Shown: in pieces, positions 36,947 to 45,857 of the stretch
Layout of the letters: each line of letters starts with the position of its first letter
Numbering within the stretch: position 1 is the stretch's first letter
Assembly: GCF_001598035.1 (NCBI RefSeq)
Contig: NZ_CP014835.1
Coordinates: 2,118,101 to 2,182,100 of the forward strand
Length of the DNA: 64,000 nt
From: Streptococcus halotolerans
GTDB lineage: Bacteria; Bacillota; Bacilli; Lactobacillales; Streptococcaceae
Reading direction: 5' to 3'
The notes under the pieces: model-generated
Seen by the model: only the letters and a program-made list of their open reading frames with translations
Told to the model about the DNA's origin: nothing
Databases searched by the model: none
Translations under genes and position numbers: made by a program

Positions 36947-37933
36947 TTATTTTGCAGTTGCTAGTTGTTCAGACTGGTAGGTTTGTGTTGAGCTGACTTG
37001 AGCATTTTTAGCATCTTTTTTTGCACAAAGGTTAGCATAGATGGTTCCCCATAAAGTATGGACAATGGTACCAGCAGCACCAGCAAGAGCAGCCAGTGGT
37101 GAAAAGTGTGCTAAGCCCAGGCTAGCAGCAAGCGAAGTATTTTGTAATCCAACTTCAATAGCCATAGTGCGTTGGCTAGCAAGGTCATACTTAAAGAGTT
37201 TGGCTAGTCCCATCCCAGTAAGGTAACCTGATAGGCTGTGGATGAAAACAACCAAGAAGATGATCCAACCTGTTGATAAGAGGTTATCGCGATTGACAGC
37301 AACTGTTCCAACCAGAACTAGTAGGACAGCCAATGATGAAAAGGTTGGCATTGCCACGCTGACTTTTTGGGTGTATTTCCCAAAGAAGGCGTTGAGGATC
37401 ATACCACCGACAACGGGGAATAAGACGACTTGAGCCACGGACATAAACATGGCAGTAAAGCTCATTTCAAAGTAAGAACCGCCATAAAAGGTTAACATAA
37501 CTGGCGTCATCAAAGGCGCTAATAAGGTAGAAACTGCTGTGGCAGAGATAGATAAGGGAACATCTCCGTTAGCCAGATAAGCCATGATATTTGACGATGT
37601 TCCACCCGGCACAGACCCAAGTAAAATCAATCCAAGAGCTACTTGATCGGGAAGATTGAAAAGCTTGGCTAGCACAAAACCAGAAAAAGGCATAAAGAAG
37701 AATTGGAGGACTTCAACGAAGATAACACGAGAAGGACGACGAAAAACCTCGCTAAAATCTTTCATAGTCAAAGTTAGCCCCATAGTGAACATGATAAACT
37801 GCAAGAGTGGTGTTAAATAAGCCGTTACCCATGTAAAGAGGTTAGGAAGAGTCAGTGCCATGGCGGCGACAGCAAGGACAACATAAGAAAGGTAATCTCT
37901 AAAAACTTGGTTGCATTTATAAAATAGTTTCAT
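36947..37933 (-). CDS. BASS-family (bile acid:Na+ symporter-like) transporter
   Basis: This 328-residue polytopic protein with about ten helices has family marks LGSVPGGTSSNIMAYLANGD (about residues 104-123) and EVGLQNTSLAASLG. Members carry organic anions; several bacterial ones move pantoate or pantothenate-related compounds, so bile acids are not implied. The ATG at 37933 follows AGGAG by seven bases. It has its own promoter and a 195-nt structured leader with a terminator, so it is probably regulated by attenuation. Confidence 0.85.
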   Translation of the reverse strand: MKLFYKCNQVFRDYLSYVVLAVAAMALTLPNLFTWVTAYLTPLLQFIMFTMGLTLTMKDFSEVFRRPSRVIFVEVLQFFFMPFSGFVLAKLFNLPDQVALGLILLGSVPGGTSSNIMAYLANGDVPLSISATAVSTLLAPLMTPVMLTFYGGSYFEMSFTAMFMSVAQVVLFPVVGGMILNAFFGKYTQKVSVAMPTFSSLAVLLVLVGTVAVNRDNLLSTGWIIFLVVFIHSLSGYLTGMGLAKLFKYDLASQRTMAIEVGLQNTSLAASLGLAHFSPLAALAGAAGTIVHTLWGTIYANLCAKKDAKNAQVSSTQTYQSEQLATAK

Positions 37934-37956
37934 AATCATTCTCCTGATTTTTCTAA

Positions 37957-38128
37957 CAAAAAAGCTTCCCACAATGAGTGGAAAGCCTACAAGCAAGTCC
38001 ACTCGTACGACGAATAGGACTTGGCAATATCATCGGTAAACGATGTCTGCTAAGTCCTGAATTTAATAATAATGACTGCTTTAGTAGTTGAAACTGTCAT
38101 TACGAGTGTCTCCAATCTTTTGTGATAA
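37957..38128 (-). ncRNA. Candidate attenuation riboswitch in the BASS transporter leader
   Basis: The transcript can fold as a three-way junction. P1 is CACTCGT / ACGAGTG (38108-38102 with 38006-38000). P2 is AATGAC / GTCATT. P3 is AGGACTT / AAGTCCT, topped by CATCG / CGATG. A terminator GCTTTCCAC / GTGGGAAGC plus T's (37986-37957) follows. GAGTGG of the P1 3' strand can instead pair with CCACTC of the terminator's 5' arm, a classic mutually exclusive switch. I could not match it to a known riboswitch class. Confidence 0.6.
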
Positions 38129-38135
38129 TGCTAAT

Positions 38136-38164
38136 ACTATAGCTTAACTATTCAGAAAAATCAA
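38136..38164 (-). promoter_or_regulatory. Sigma-A promoter of the BASS transporter
   Basis: On the minus strand a -35 TTGATT (38164-38159) and a -10 TATAGT (38141-38136) are spaced by 17 bp. Transcription would begin near 38129, just before the structured leader. No gene is seen between here and 38450. Confidence 0.7.
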
Positions 38165-38450
38165 GTAATTTTTCGAAAAAATCAAAAAAATCTGATTATT
38201 CCGAGAGATTACGGCTTACTCAAGTAGGTGTTAGGTCACTTTGCCCTTCTTTGCTAAGCCGAAGCAAGATAGATCTTATATGAGAAACGTTTGCAAGCAT
38301 TACCTCTCAAAGAATAAGGTTATTGTTAATAGGATGAACGATTATTTCGTCCACTTTTTGTTGATATTTCCATGAAAATCTGTGATTGTTTTCTCATTTT
38401 ATTTTCCTAACGCGCTTATTTTTTGTTATACTTTTTTTAGCTATCATTTT

Positions 38451-38482
38451 TCCATTTAGGAAATTTGAGTGACCGTTTAGGA
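38451..38482 (+). promoter_or_regulatory. BlpR-type LytTR box upstream of blpS
   Basis: TCCATTTAGGA (38451-38461) and ACCGTTTAGGA (38472-38482) are repeated with a 21-bp period, two helical turns. They lie about 55 bp before the regulator operon, suggesting autoregulation. Confidence 0.75.
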
Positions 38483-38538
38483 TTTACTGACTCAATGCGA
38501 TTCTTTCTATGGTATTCCTTCTTTAGGAGGAGATTAAA

Positions 38539-38883
38539 ATGACTGCTATTGTTTTTAGAATGAATCGTCACTATCAAAAAATGCCTTTATCAAACGTTTA
38601 TTACATTGCAACTCATCCGACTAAACCTCATCAGCTGAGGATGGTTACAAATATTGGAATAATGGACTTTTTCGATAACTTAAATAACTTAGAAAAACGC
38701 TATTCAGGTTATCTTGTCAGCTGTCATAGAAGTTGTTTAGTTAATATGACTAAGATTAGGGAAATTGATTTTAGTGAAAGAACACTGATTTTGGAAAGTC
38801 CAGATGAGATGCGTGTTCCTTTTTCGAGAAGGCGTCGACAGCAGCTATTACAATCATGGTTAGAAGAAGGAGAAATGAGATGA
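38539..38883 (+). CDS. blpS: BlpS-like stand-alone LytTR DNA-binding protein
   Basis: This 114-residue protein consists of a LytTR DNA-binding domain without a receiver. It shows the typical YLVSCHRSCLVNMTKIREID stretch (about residues 55-74) and basic PFSRRRRQQLL. Pneumococcal BlpS has the same form and position before blpR. It may modulate BlpR binding. TTAGGAGGAG precedes the ATG. It overlaps blpR by four bases and belongs to the blpSRH operon. Confidence 0.8.
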   Translation: MTAIVFRMNRHYQKMPLSNVYYIATHPTKPHQLRMVTNIGIMDFFDNLNNLEKRYSGYLVSCHRSCLVNMTKIREIDFSERTLILESPDEMRVPFSRRRRQQLLQSWLEEGEMR

Positions 38884-39617
38884 ATATTTTTGTATTAGAG
38901 GATGATTTTGCGCAACAGACACGGATGGAAACACTTATTAAAGAGATTGTTGCTAAACATAAGTTAGACGTTGAAAGTGTTGAAGTGTATGGTAAGCCCG
39001 ACCATTTATTAGCAGCATCAAAAGAAAAGGGAGCCCATCAATTATTCTTTTTAGATATTGAAATTAAAAATGATGATATGAAAGGGTTAAAAGTAGCTAA
39101 GGAAATCACGTATAAAGATCCTTACGCAAACATTGTTTTTGTGACCACACACTCAGAATTTATGCCCCTGTCATTTAGGTATCAAATCAAAGCCTTAGAC
39201 TATATTGACAAAGAATTGGAAACGGTCAATTTTGAAAAGCGTATTGAAGATAATATCCTATACGCACAGACAAGAGATAATAAAAGGGTGATAGAAGATT
39301 CCTTTTATTTTCAATCAAAATATAACCAAATTCAGTATCCTTTTAAGGATTTGCTTTATATAGAAACATCACCACGTCCACATCGCGTCATCCTTCATAC
39401 GGCTGTTGATCGCATGGAATTTACGGCTAGTTTATCAGATATTGTTAAGCAGGATAGGCGATTGCTACAATGTCATAGATCTTTTGTTATTAATCCTATG
39501 AATGTCATCAAGGTGGATAGGCATGAGCGGATTGCTTATTTAAAGGACGGTTCAACGTGTTTAGTTGCACGTCATAAAATGGATCTTTTACTGAAGACCA
39601 TAGCTGATTTGCATTGA
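38880..39617 (+). CDS. blpR: BlpR-like LytTR response regulator
   Basis: This 245-residue AgrA/ComE/BlpR-family regulator has receiver residues LEDDFAQQ, phospho-Asp in LFFLDIEIKNDD and the lysine in LDYIDKELE. The LytTR domain (about residues 140-240) contains LLQCHRSFVINPMNVIKVDR. By family it binds the 11-bp repeats with 21-bp period found throughout this island, when phosphorylated in response to pheromone. The ATG at 38880 overlaps blpS; GAAGGAG lies just before it. Confidence 0.88.
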   Translation: MNIFVLEDDFAQQTRMETLIKEIVAKHKLDVESVEVYGKPDHLLAASKEKGAHQLFFLDIEIKNDDMKGLKVAKEITYKDPYANIVFVTTHSEFMPLSFRYQIKALDYIDKELETVNFEKRIEDNILYAQTRDNKRVIEDSFYFQSKYNQIQYPFKDLLYIETSPRPHRVILHTAVDRMEFTASLSDIVKQDRRLLQCHRSFVINPMNVIKVDRHERIAYLKDGSTCLVARHKMDLLLKTIADLH

Positions 39618-39628
39618 TGGGAGAAATA

Positions 39629-40960
39629 ATGGATATCGTTATTCAGATATTTGAACAAATGTTTTCACTTCTTATTTTTTTGTTTTTATTTACAATGGTA
39701 AGTAAAAAAAAATTAACATCTAAAGACCTATTTTTAGCTCTCAGTATAGATTTAACAATATATTTCAGTATTGCTTTATTGATGTTTTACTTCAATGTAC
39801 AATTTTTATCCTACTTTTTATTACCTATTGTTATGGTTTTGCTCTCGTTCATTTTATTAAGACGATTAAATACTACAATGATAGTTTTTTATGGGTTATT
39901 TCCTGTAGTCTTATGGAACATTTTTTATCGAATTATATTATATTTTATAATACCTAAAATGGGGATTACTATAGATTCTTCTAGTGCTTTGTTATTTAGC
40001 ATTTCTGATTTAATTGCAGCTGGCATAAGTATTCTTTTTTTAAAATGGTTAGAGTTTGATTTTTCTCAATTACAATCTGAAAATCTTTATAAAAATCACC
40101 AAAGAATTATTCAGTTTACTAATTTAATAATGTTTAGTTATTTTGTGCTTATTCAACTACTAGTATATATACAAAATGAATATGGCATTTCTACACATTC
40201 TTATCGAGAATTACTTGTAATTATTCAACTTATTACTTTTATGGGAATTGCTAATAAATTAGATAAACGCCTGAAAGAGAGTTTGCAGGAAAAACTAGTT
40301 CTGCAACAAGAATTACAATTGCATAACATGGAATCCTACAGTAAGCATATCGAAGACCTATACAAGGAAGTTCGTAGTTTTCGCCATGATTATGCGAATA
40401 TATTGACAACTCTGAAATTAGGTATTGAAAACGATGATTTAAAATTAATCAAGGAGATTTACCAATCCGTTTTGAAGGATTCCAATAAGCATTTCAGAGA
40501 TCGAAAATATGATGTAGCTAGACTCATCAATGTAAAGGATTCAGCTTTAAAGAGTTTGTTAGCTGCTAAGTTTGCTAGATCCACTGAAAATCATGTTTCT
40601 TTATCATTAGAAGTACCGGAGGAAGTTGAAACTAAAGGAATAAAATTAATTGATTTTATTACAATTGTTTCTATACTATGTGATAATGCCATAGATGCTG
40701 CTGTAAATACTACAAGACCCGAAGTAAAAGTTGCTTATTTATCGGTTGAGGAAAAGCAAATATTTATTGTAGAAAATACAATTTCTGAGGAATTCATAGA
40801 TATAAATCATATCTATGAATATGGAGAAAGCTCAAAAGGTGAGGGAAGAGGTATTGGCCTATATAATATTGCTAAAATTATTGATCAATATCCAAATATT
40901 TCAATAAAAACAGAAAGTTATAATTATAAATTTTTTCAAACTTTAGAAATAAAAATATAA
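39629..40960 (+). CDS. blpH: BlpH-like pheromone-sensing histidine kinase
   Basis: This 443-residue HPK10-type kinase has six or seven N-terminal membrane helices (to about residue 200). The unorthodox H box is VRSFRHDYANILTTL, the N box is LCDNAIDAAVN and the G box is KGEGRGIGLYNIAK. It would sense the convergent blpC product. The ATG at 39629 follows GGGAGAA. It is the last gene of the regulatory operon and ends at a shared terminator. Confidence 0.88.
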   Translation: MDIVIQIFEQMFSLLIFLFLFTMVSKKKLTSKDLFLALSIDLTIYFSIALLMFYFNVQFLSYFLLPIVMVLLSFILLRRLNTTMIVFYGLFPVVLWNIFYRIILYFIIPKMGITIDSSSALLFSISDLIAAGISILFLKWLEFDFSQLQSENLYKNHQRIIQFTNLIMFSYFVLIQLLVYIQNEYGISTHSYRELLVIIQLITFMGIANKLDKRLKESLQEKLVLQQELQLHNMESYSKHIEDLYKEVRSFRHDYANILTTLKLGIENDDLKLIKEIYQSVLKDSNKHFRDRKYDVARLINVKDSALKSLLAAKFARSTENHVSLSLEVPEEVETKGIKLIDFITIVSILCDNAIDAAVNTTRPEVKVAYLSVEEKQIFIVENTISEEFIDINHIYEYGESSKGEGRGIGLYNIAKIIDQYPNISIKTESYNYKFFQTLEIKI

Positions 40961-40997
40961 AAATCCAGACTTATCGCTTTAAGCCTGGATTTTTTTT
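40961..40997. terminator. Terminator after blpH, overlapping blpC end
   Basis: AAATCCAG-A-CTT pairs with AAG-C-CTGGATTT (40961-40972, 40981-40992) and T's follow. It touches the blpC stop codon at 40996-40998, so the two transcripts converge here. Confidence 0.8.
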
Positions 40998-41148
40998 AAT
41001 AAATTTGAGTAGGAGTAATAATTTGATATTTTGAGTTCCTATTAATTTTTCTCAATATCTCCCCAAAACTAAGGCTCCCCCCTGCAATATTTTCCAACTG
41101 TTGCTCATCTAATTTACTAAATTTATCAATTGATTGTTGTTTTTTCAT
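40996..41148 (-). CDS. blpC: BlpC-like double-glycine pheromone precursor
   Basis: This is a 50-residue peptide. The leader MKKQQSIDKFSKLDEQQL..IAGG ends in Gly-Gly at residues 23-24. The predicted mature pheromone is 26 residues, beginning SLSFGEILRKIN and ending ITPTQIY. AAGGAGATG lies before the ATG. A LytTR box lies upstream (41216-41247), giving a positive feedback loop. The position, convergent with blpH and downstream of blpA-blpB, is that of blpC in pneumococcal blp. The mature sequence is new to me, so it may define a distinct pherotype. Confidence 0.85.
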   Translation of the reverse strand: MKKQQSIDKFSKLDEQQLENIAGGSLSFGEILRKINRNSKYQIITPTQIY

Positions 41149-41215
41149 ATCAACATCTCCTTAATTTTTTTGGTAATTATATTATAAACTATTTCATAAA
41201 GTTTGAACGGCTAAA

Positions 41216-41247
41216 TCCTAAACAGTCATTTAACTTTCCTAAATGGT
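41216..41247 (-). promoter_or_regulatory. BlpR-type LytTR box of blpC
   Basis: On the minus strand ACCATTTAGGA and ACTGTTTAGGA are repeated with a 21-bp period. They lie about 70 bp before the pheromone start. Confidence 0.8.
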
Positions 41248-41338
41248 AAAATTCCTATAAAGAAAAGTTAAATGGCATTGAAAACTTTTTTGATTATGAA
41301 ACCTATGTATTTATTGGCTCAGAATTTCTAACTTTAAT

Positions 41339-42660
41339 TTATTTAAAGTCATTCAACAATTTATCCTTGTAATAATTAAAGAATGTTTTTTTTCCAATAA
41401 TGCTTGTCACTCTTCCCTGCATGCCATATTTCAGAATGCGGCTATCAGCTTCTGAAATCTTTGCCTGCGCTTTGACTTTAAAAAGATTTCCCTCCTTGGT
41501 TTCAGTTGAAGAGGCGTCGATAGCTCTGACTTTACCAATAACCACCAAATCTTGATTGCTGACTTTATCTAATCTGAGACGGACAGTTTGTCCTTTTTTA
41601 ATTGTCGCAATGTCACTGGAATTGACATAGTAAGTAATAGTGACTTTCCTCGTCTTACTCATATCAGGAAGGATCTGCGCAATCTCAGTCCCTTTTGGAA
41701 TGATGCTCGTTTTAGATAGATGTCTTAAGAGGTGAACAATACCGTCTTGTGGCGCTTTAATCGTGTTATTTTGAACTTGAACATCTGCTTGTTGGAGTTT
41801 TCCCTCAAGCTCCGCGATTTGATTGGTAACAGTTGTCAACTGGTCATCCGTTTTTTGGATGTACTCCGTTCGGAGAATATCAATTTGTGATTGACCGTTC
41901 TGTGAGGCATTCTCTGTCAAAATAAACTTACCTCGGCTGTGAATTTCTTTAATTGCACTTTTAGGCGTGTGATACGCTAATAACTTTCCTCTTGCAGATC
42001 TAAAAGAAGTCATAGCCGTTTGCGGTGCTTGTTGTGATGGGATTTGAGGGGGCTGTTCCTGTATTCCTGTTGCGGACATCTGGCTGACTAGAGGGGAGAT
42101 TTGGCGTATGAGGGACTTGAATTCCCTGATCTTGTTGTGGTGTTTGGCTAGGGTAGGGATAATTCCCATAGGGTTGTGATGGTGTCGTTTTAAGTTCCAG
42201 TTCCTTTACTTTAAGCATAAAACTGTTATAAGTATTCAAATAGCCAAATTCATCCACGCCATCATCAATGAAAAAATTAACCCCTTGCTTTAAACTGGCT
42301 TTCAAGGTTTCAAGACCAATTTTTTGCCGTTTAGCACTGGCTAATTGAGTTTCTAGAGCCGTTTTCTGAGATTCATCCATCGTCTCAGAATAGTTTAGGA
42401 GGACATCGTCTTTTTTTGACGACTTTATTTTCCTCAAGGTGATGACTTGATAAGGGATTATCACTAGTTGATTGAATCGAGGCAATGACACTGGTTGGTG
42501 TGATTTCACCAATCGTTGAAACACTAATTTCTTTCTTGGCTACTAAAGAAAAGAGTCCTAAGAAGCCAACTAATAGGAGTAAGGGGTAAATCAGTAAGGT
42601 CGCAAAATTTTGGTAGCGTCTTCTGTAAAATTCAGCACTTTGAAAAAGATTCGGATTCAT
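41339..42660 (-). pseudogene. blpB: blpB accessory export protein, broken by two frameshifts
   Basis: Three frames together cover a BlpB/ComB/SilD-type membrane-fusion protein. The N-terminal part (from 42660) has the start MNPNLFQSAEFYRRRYQ and one membrane helix; the middle (to about 42000) is a coiled-coil and Pro/Gln region; the C-terminal part (to 41339) has an HlyD-like barrel (GIVHLLRHLSK, GMQGRVTSIIGKK). The first shift is at an A7 run (minus strand, 42417-42411), where A6 would restore KKDDVLLNYSE. The second lies between 42169 and 42000. Total length suits one gene of about 440 codons. Confidence 0.85.
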
Positions 42661-42669
42661 AAATTCTCC

Positions 42670-44820
42670 TTATTTACTAAATAAATGATAATAAAACCCT
42701 TGTCGTCTGACTAAGTCTCTATGCGAGCCTTCTTCGACAACTTTTCCTTGCTCTAGAACAAGAACTTTCTCCGCACGTTGGGCGATACTCAAGCGGTGAG
42801 CGACAAAGATAATGGTCTTATCAAGGGCTAAGAGGTTGTCAATTACCTTTTTCTCAGTTAAGACATCTAACCCACTAGTAGCTTCATCAAGAATGAGTGC
42901 TGGTGCTTTTGTGAGCAAGGCACGAGCTAGAGCAATGCGCTGCTTTTGACCACCAGATAGGCCGGCTCCATCTGAGAGTTCGGTCTGATAGCCCATGGGC
43001 ATCTGCTCAATGTCTTGACGGATTTCCGCAATCTCACAAGCCTTCAGGATGTCTTCTTGGCTAACGGTTTCTTTGATACCTAGGGTGAGGTTTTCAAGAA
43101 TAGAGCCATTAAAAATATAGGCTTGTTGAGGCAAGTAGTTGATATGACGTCGTAGCACTTTCTTATCCAACGTTTTAAGATCCATGCCATTCAAACGAAT
43201 AGTCCCTTGATAAGGTTCGTAAAAATTGACAATCATCTTGGCAAGAGTTGTTTTGCCTGAGCCACTAATACCTACGAGAGCAACTTTTGTTTTTTCCTTG
43301 ATGGTGATGGTAATATCAGACAGGGTGTCTCGTCCAAAACCATATTTATAAGAGACCTGATCAAAAACAATATCCCCTTTAAGTGTGGCAGGATCGGTCT
43401 CAAAGGTCTGGTCTTTAAATTCGGAATCAACCAAGTAGACTTCATTGAGACGTGTGTTGGCAACTTTGGCAGATTGCAACTTGGTTTGCAAGTTGATGAT
43501 ATTTTCAAGGGGGTCAGTGAAATAACTTAACAGGGTATTAAAGGTGATGAGCTGACCGACGGAAATCTTTCCTTTAATGACAAGGTCTGATCCCAACCAG
43601 AGAATGAGGACGTTTAGAAGGAGTTGAGCGCCTTGCTTCAAGGCTGATTGGAGGGTTGACAGTTTGCTTAAAGTAAAGGATTTGTCTAAGTAATCGACAA
43701 ATTCACGGTCAATCTTTTGATAACGAGTTTCTTCGCTAGTTAATGACTTAATCGTTTCAATCCCATTAATATCCTCAATAATGGCTGAACTAACCATGGA
43801 GTTGCTTTGCATGACATCGTTATTCATGCGTTCAAAAGGTTTCATAAAGGCAAAAATAATCACCAAATAAATGGGAATGGAAACTAAGGATAGAAAGAAA
43901 AGGTTGGGGTTTTGAAGTAACAAGACACTTCCGACGATGATGACGATAGAGAAATCTAGGAAAAGGGAAAGAATAGTTGAAGCTAGTGCATCGATAATGG
44001 CATTGGCATCAGTAAAACGTGAGATAATTTCCCCAGTGCGTCTAGTCGCAAAAAAAGACATGGGTAAGTTAAAGATGTGCTTGATATAAGATAAAATGAC
44101 ATCAATCGTCAAACGCTGACTGAGCACAGTGAGGAGGTAGTCTCTGGCAAAGGTCATGATTTGTTGGATGATGTAGGTGATAATCAATCCAACAGAAATA
44201 ATGCCCAGCGTGGATAGCATGTGATTGGGGATGTAATCATCTAGGATAGATTGCAGGTAGTAAGAACCGACAATATTAATGACGGTAACCAGTAGGCTAG
44301 CAATGACAATTTGAGCAATCACTGCTTTTTGCTTAAAAATGAGTGGAAGAAAACTGGCTAGCCCATTCTTTTTATCTTTGTGCGGTTGATAAGATGGCTT
44401 AGGCGCCATGAAAAGCGCTACACCTGTCCATTCAGAAAGAAAGGTGTCGTAGGACATTTTAGTGACCTTGACACTCGGGTCAGGGTCACCAATGATGAGT
44501 CCCTTTTTGGTCGTTTGATAGACGACATAGTAGTGTTGAAGTTTACCTTCTTTATTGACATGAACGATGAAAGGATAGGGGACATCTGTCATGTCAAAAA
44601 GGCTGGCGTCAGCTTGAATAGCACGTGTCTCAAAACCAATCTCTTGAGCAGCTTTGATCAAACCAAGAGCAGTCGTTCCTTCTTTATTAGTTTTCGCTAA
44701 TTCTCTCAAGTGTGCTAGGGAATATCTAGACCCATAAAAGGCAGCAATAGAAGCTAAAGCTGCCACACCGCAGTCTCTAGCATCTACTTGGGGGGTGAAT
44801 GTTCTTTTGTAAGAAGTCAT
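42670..44820 (-). CDS. blpA: BlpA-like peptidase-containing ABC exporter
   Basis: This 716-residue exporter cleaves double-glycine leaders and exports the peptides. It comprises an N-terminal C39 cysteine protease (catalytic Cys in DARDCGVAAL, His in LQHYYVVY), six membrane helices (about residues 165-435) and an ATPase (Walker [38 protein letters not shown]). It appears intact, unlike many pneumococcal blpA genes. It is the first gene of the blpA-blpB unit, with LytTR boxes upstream. Ten bases separate it from the broken blpB. Confidence 0.93.
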   Translation of the reverse strand: MTSYKRTFTPQVDARDCGVAALASIAAFYGSRYSLAHLRELAKTNKEGTTALGLIKAAQEIGFETRAIQADASLFDMTDVPYPFIVHVNKEGKLQHYYVVYQTTKKGLIIGDPDPSVKVTKMSYDTFLSEWTGVALFMAPKPSYQPHKDKKNGLASFLPLIFKQKAVIAQIVIASLLVTVINIVGSYYLQSILDDYIPNHMLSTLGIISVGLIITYIIQQIMTFARDYLLTVLSQRLTIDVILSYIKHIFNLPMSFFATRRTGEIISRFTDANAIIDALASTILSLFLDFSIVIIVGSVLLLQNPNLFFLSLVSIPIYLVIIFAFMKPFERMNNDVMQSNSMVSSAIIEDINGIETIKSLTSEETRYQKIDREFVDYLDKSFTLSKLSTLQSALKQGAQLLLNVLILWLGSDLVIKGKISVGQLITFNTLLSYFTDPLENIINLQTKLQSAKVANTRLNEVYLVDSEFKDQTFETDPATLKGDIVFDQVSYKYGFGRDTLSDITITIKEKTKVALVGISGSGKTTLAKMIVNFYEPYQGTIRLNGMDLKTLDKKVLRRHINYLPQQAYIFNGSILENLTLGIKETVSQEDILKACEIAEIRQDIEQMPMGYQTELSDGAGLSGGQKQRIALARALLTKAPALILDEATSGLDVLTEKKVIDNLLALDKTIIFVAHRLSIAQRAEKVLVLEQGKVVEEGSHRDLVRRQGFYYHLFSK

Positions 44821-44887
44821 TAAGAATATCCTTTCTGAAAATCATAACTGTATTATGACATTAAAAAAGGCTTTATTTTGATAAAAA

Positions 44888-44919
44888 TCCTAAATGGTTA
44901 TCGAAACGTCCTAAATGGT
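44888..44919 (-). promoter_or_regulatory. BlpR-type LytTR box of blpA
   Basis: On the minus strand ACCATTTAGGA occurs twice with a 21-bp period (44919-44909 and 44898-44888), about 70 bp before blpA. Both half sites are perfect. Confidence 0.8.
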
Positions 44920-44953
44920 AAAACAAATTTTCATATGATAAGGTGATAAAAAT

Positions 44954-44985
44954 TCTTAAATGGTCATATTTCTATCTTAAACGGT
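44954..44985 (-). promoter_or_regulatory. Degenerate minus-strand LytTR box
   Basis: ACCGTTTAAGA and ACCATTTAAGA on the minus strand have a 21-bp period, with A for G at one position. It sits nine bases from a plus-oriented box and has no near gene in its own direction. Confidence 0.5.
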
Positions 44986-44993
44986 AAATTTTT

Positions 44994-45025
44994 ACCATTC
45001 AGGAAAGTTAAATGACTGTTTAGGA
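44994..45025 (+). promoter_or_regulatory. BlpR-type LytTR box of the first bacteriocin operon
   Basis: ACCATTCAGGA and ACTGTTTAGGA have a 21-bp period. A TATAAT follows about 30 bp later, then GTCGCGAC at 45070-45077 and the first peptide gene. Confidence 0.8.
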
Positions 45026-45105
45026 TTTGGGCATTTATTTTAAAAAAAGACTGCTATAATAAAACTGTGGTCGCGACACAAAATAATAAAAGAGGAAAAA
45101 TTAAT

Positions 45106-45357
45106 ATGAATTCAAAATCAATAATAAGTTTTCAAGAAATACAATTAGAAAGTCTATCCAATGTAAATGGTGGAGCAAATAAATGGAATAATGCAGCTAC
45201 TGGAGCTGTATACGGAGCAGGAATTGGTGTAAGCTTATGTACAGCTGCAGGTATGATGACAGCAGGGGCTACCTTAGCTGCGACTGCTGGGTGTGCTTGG
45301 GCAGGTGCAAAAATAGGTGGTTCTATAGCATTTATTGCAGATAATATCATTAAATAG
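45106..45357 (+). CDS. Class IIb bacteriocin-like peptide (two-peptide, first partner)
   Basis: This 83-residue precursor has the leader MNSKSIISFQEIQLESLSNV ending NGG, then a 60-residue core that starts ANKWNNAATGAVYG and is rich in Gly/Ala with GxxxG motifs, two cysteines (SLCTAAG and AGCAWAG) and a hydrophobic end. This fits a pore-forming two-peptide bacteriocin of the BlpM/BlpN kind. The ATG at 45106 follows AGAGGAAAAA; the earlier GTG at 45067 is upstream of the leader. It is cotranscribed with the peptide 10 bp downstream. Confidence 0.82.
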   Translation: MNSKSIISFQEIQLESLSNVNGGANKWNNAATGAVYGAGIGVSLCTAAGMMTAGATLAATAGCAWAGAKIGGSIAFIADNIIK

Positions 45358-45367
45358 GAGATATATA

Positions 45368-45586
45368 ATGGATAAAAACTTTTTTAATGAACTTTCAGTT
45401 AGTGATTTGTCAGATGTTCGTGGTGGTGGACTAGGTGGGCACATCGTAACTGGTGCTCTAGCAGGAGCTTTCCAAGCTGGACAACAGTGTATTTTAGCAG
45501 GTCCTCAAGCTTACTTAATTTGTGCAGCAGGAGGTGCTGTTGTTGGGGGAGTTGTTGCATATGGATTACGTCCTCCAAAATTGTAA
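45368..45586 (+). CDS. Class IIb bacteriocin-like peptide (second partner)
   Basis: This 72-residue precursor has the leader MDKNFFNELSVSDLSDVRGG and a core that begins GLGGHIVTGALAGAF, contains two cysteines (QQCILAG, LICAAGG) and GAVVGGVV, and ends LRPPKL. It resembles BlpN-type partners. It starts at the ATG after AGGAGATATATA, ten bases behind the first peptide, so the two probably act together. Immunity genes follow. Confidence 0.82.
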   Translation: MDKNFFNELSVSDLSDVRGGGLGGHIVTGALAGAFQAGQQCILAGPQAYLICAAGGAVVGGVVAYGLRPPKL

Positions 45587-45598
45587 GTAGGAGAAATT

Positions 45599-45829
45599 AT
45601 GGGCACTATCATAACTCAGATGGCTATCTTAATCGTCTTTCTGCTCTATATTTTAATTAGTATTTCGTTAAAAAAATTTCACGGCAAGATTTATAGGGCT
45701 TGTACCTTCATTTTTATAATTGCAGGAATGGTTTCTTATGTGACCAAGGGTTCAAATTGGTTTGATTTTTTAGCTCTTCTTATTCCTTTGATGGTACTGT
45801 ATCAGTTTGAAGATAGATTCACCAAGTGA
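45599..45829 (+). CDS. Small membrane protein, likely bacteriocin immunity
   Basis: This 76-residue protein has three membrane helices (about residues 2-24, 33-48 and 56-70). It follows the two-peptide pair by 12 bp with AGGAG before its ATG, as immunity genes do. A truncated paralogue is at 46505-46600. Immunity is inferred from position only. Confidence 0.65.
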   Translation: MGTIITQMAILIVFLLYILISISLKKFHGKIYRACTFIFIIAGMVSYVTKGSNWFDFLALLIPLMVLYQFEDRFTK

Positions 45830-45857
45830 TAAAAACTATTATCTTATTGGAGGAAAC

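Noticed and set aside
37957..38128. TPP, SAM, THF or T-box identity for the transporter leader
   Set aside because: The conserved core words of those classes are absent; only a generic three-way junction plus terminator can be shown.
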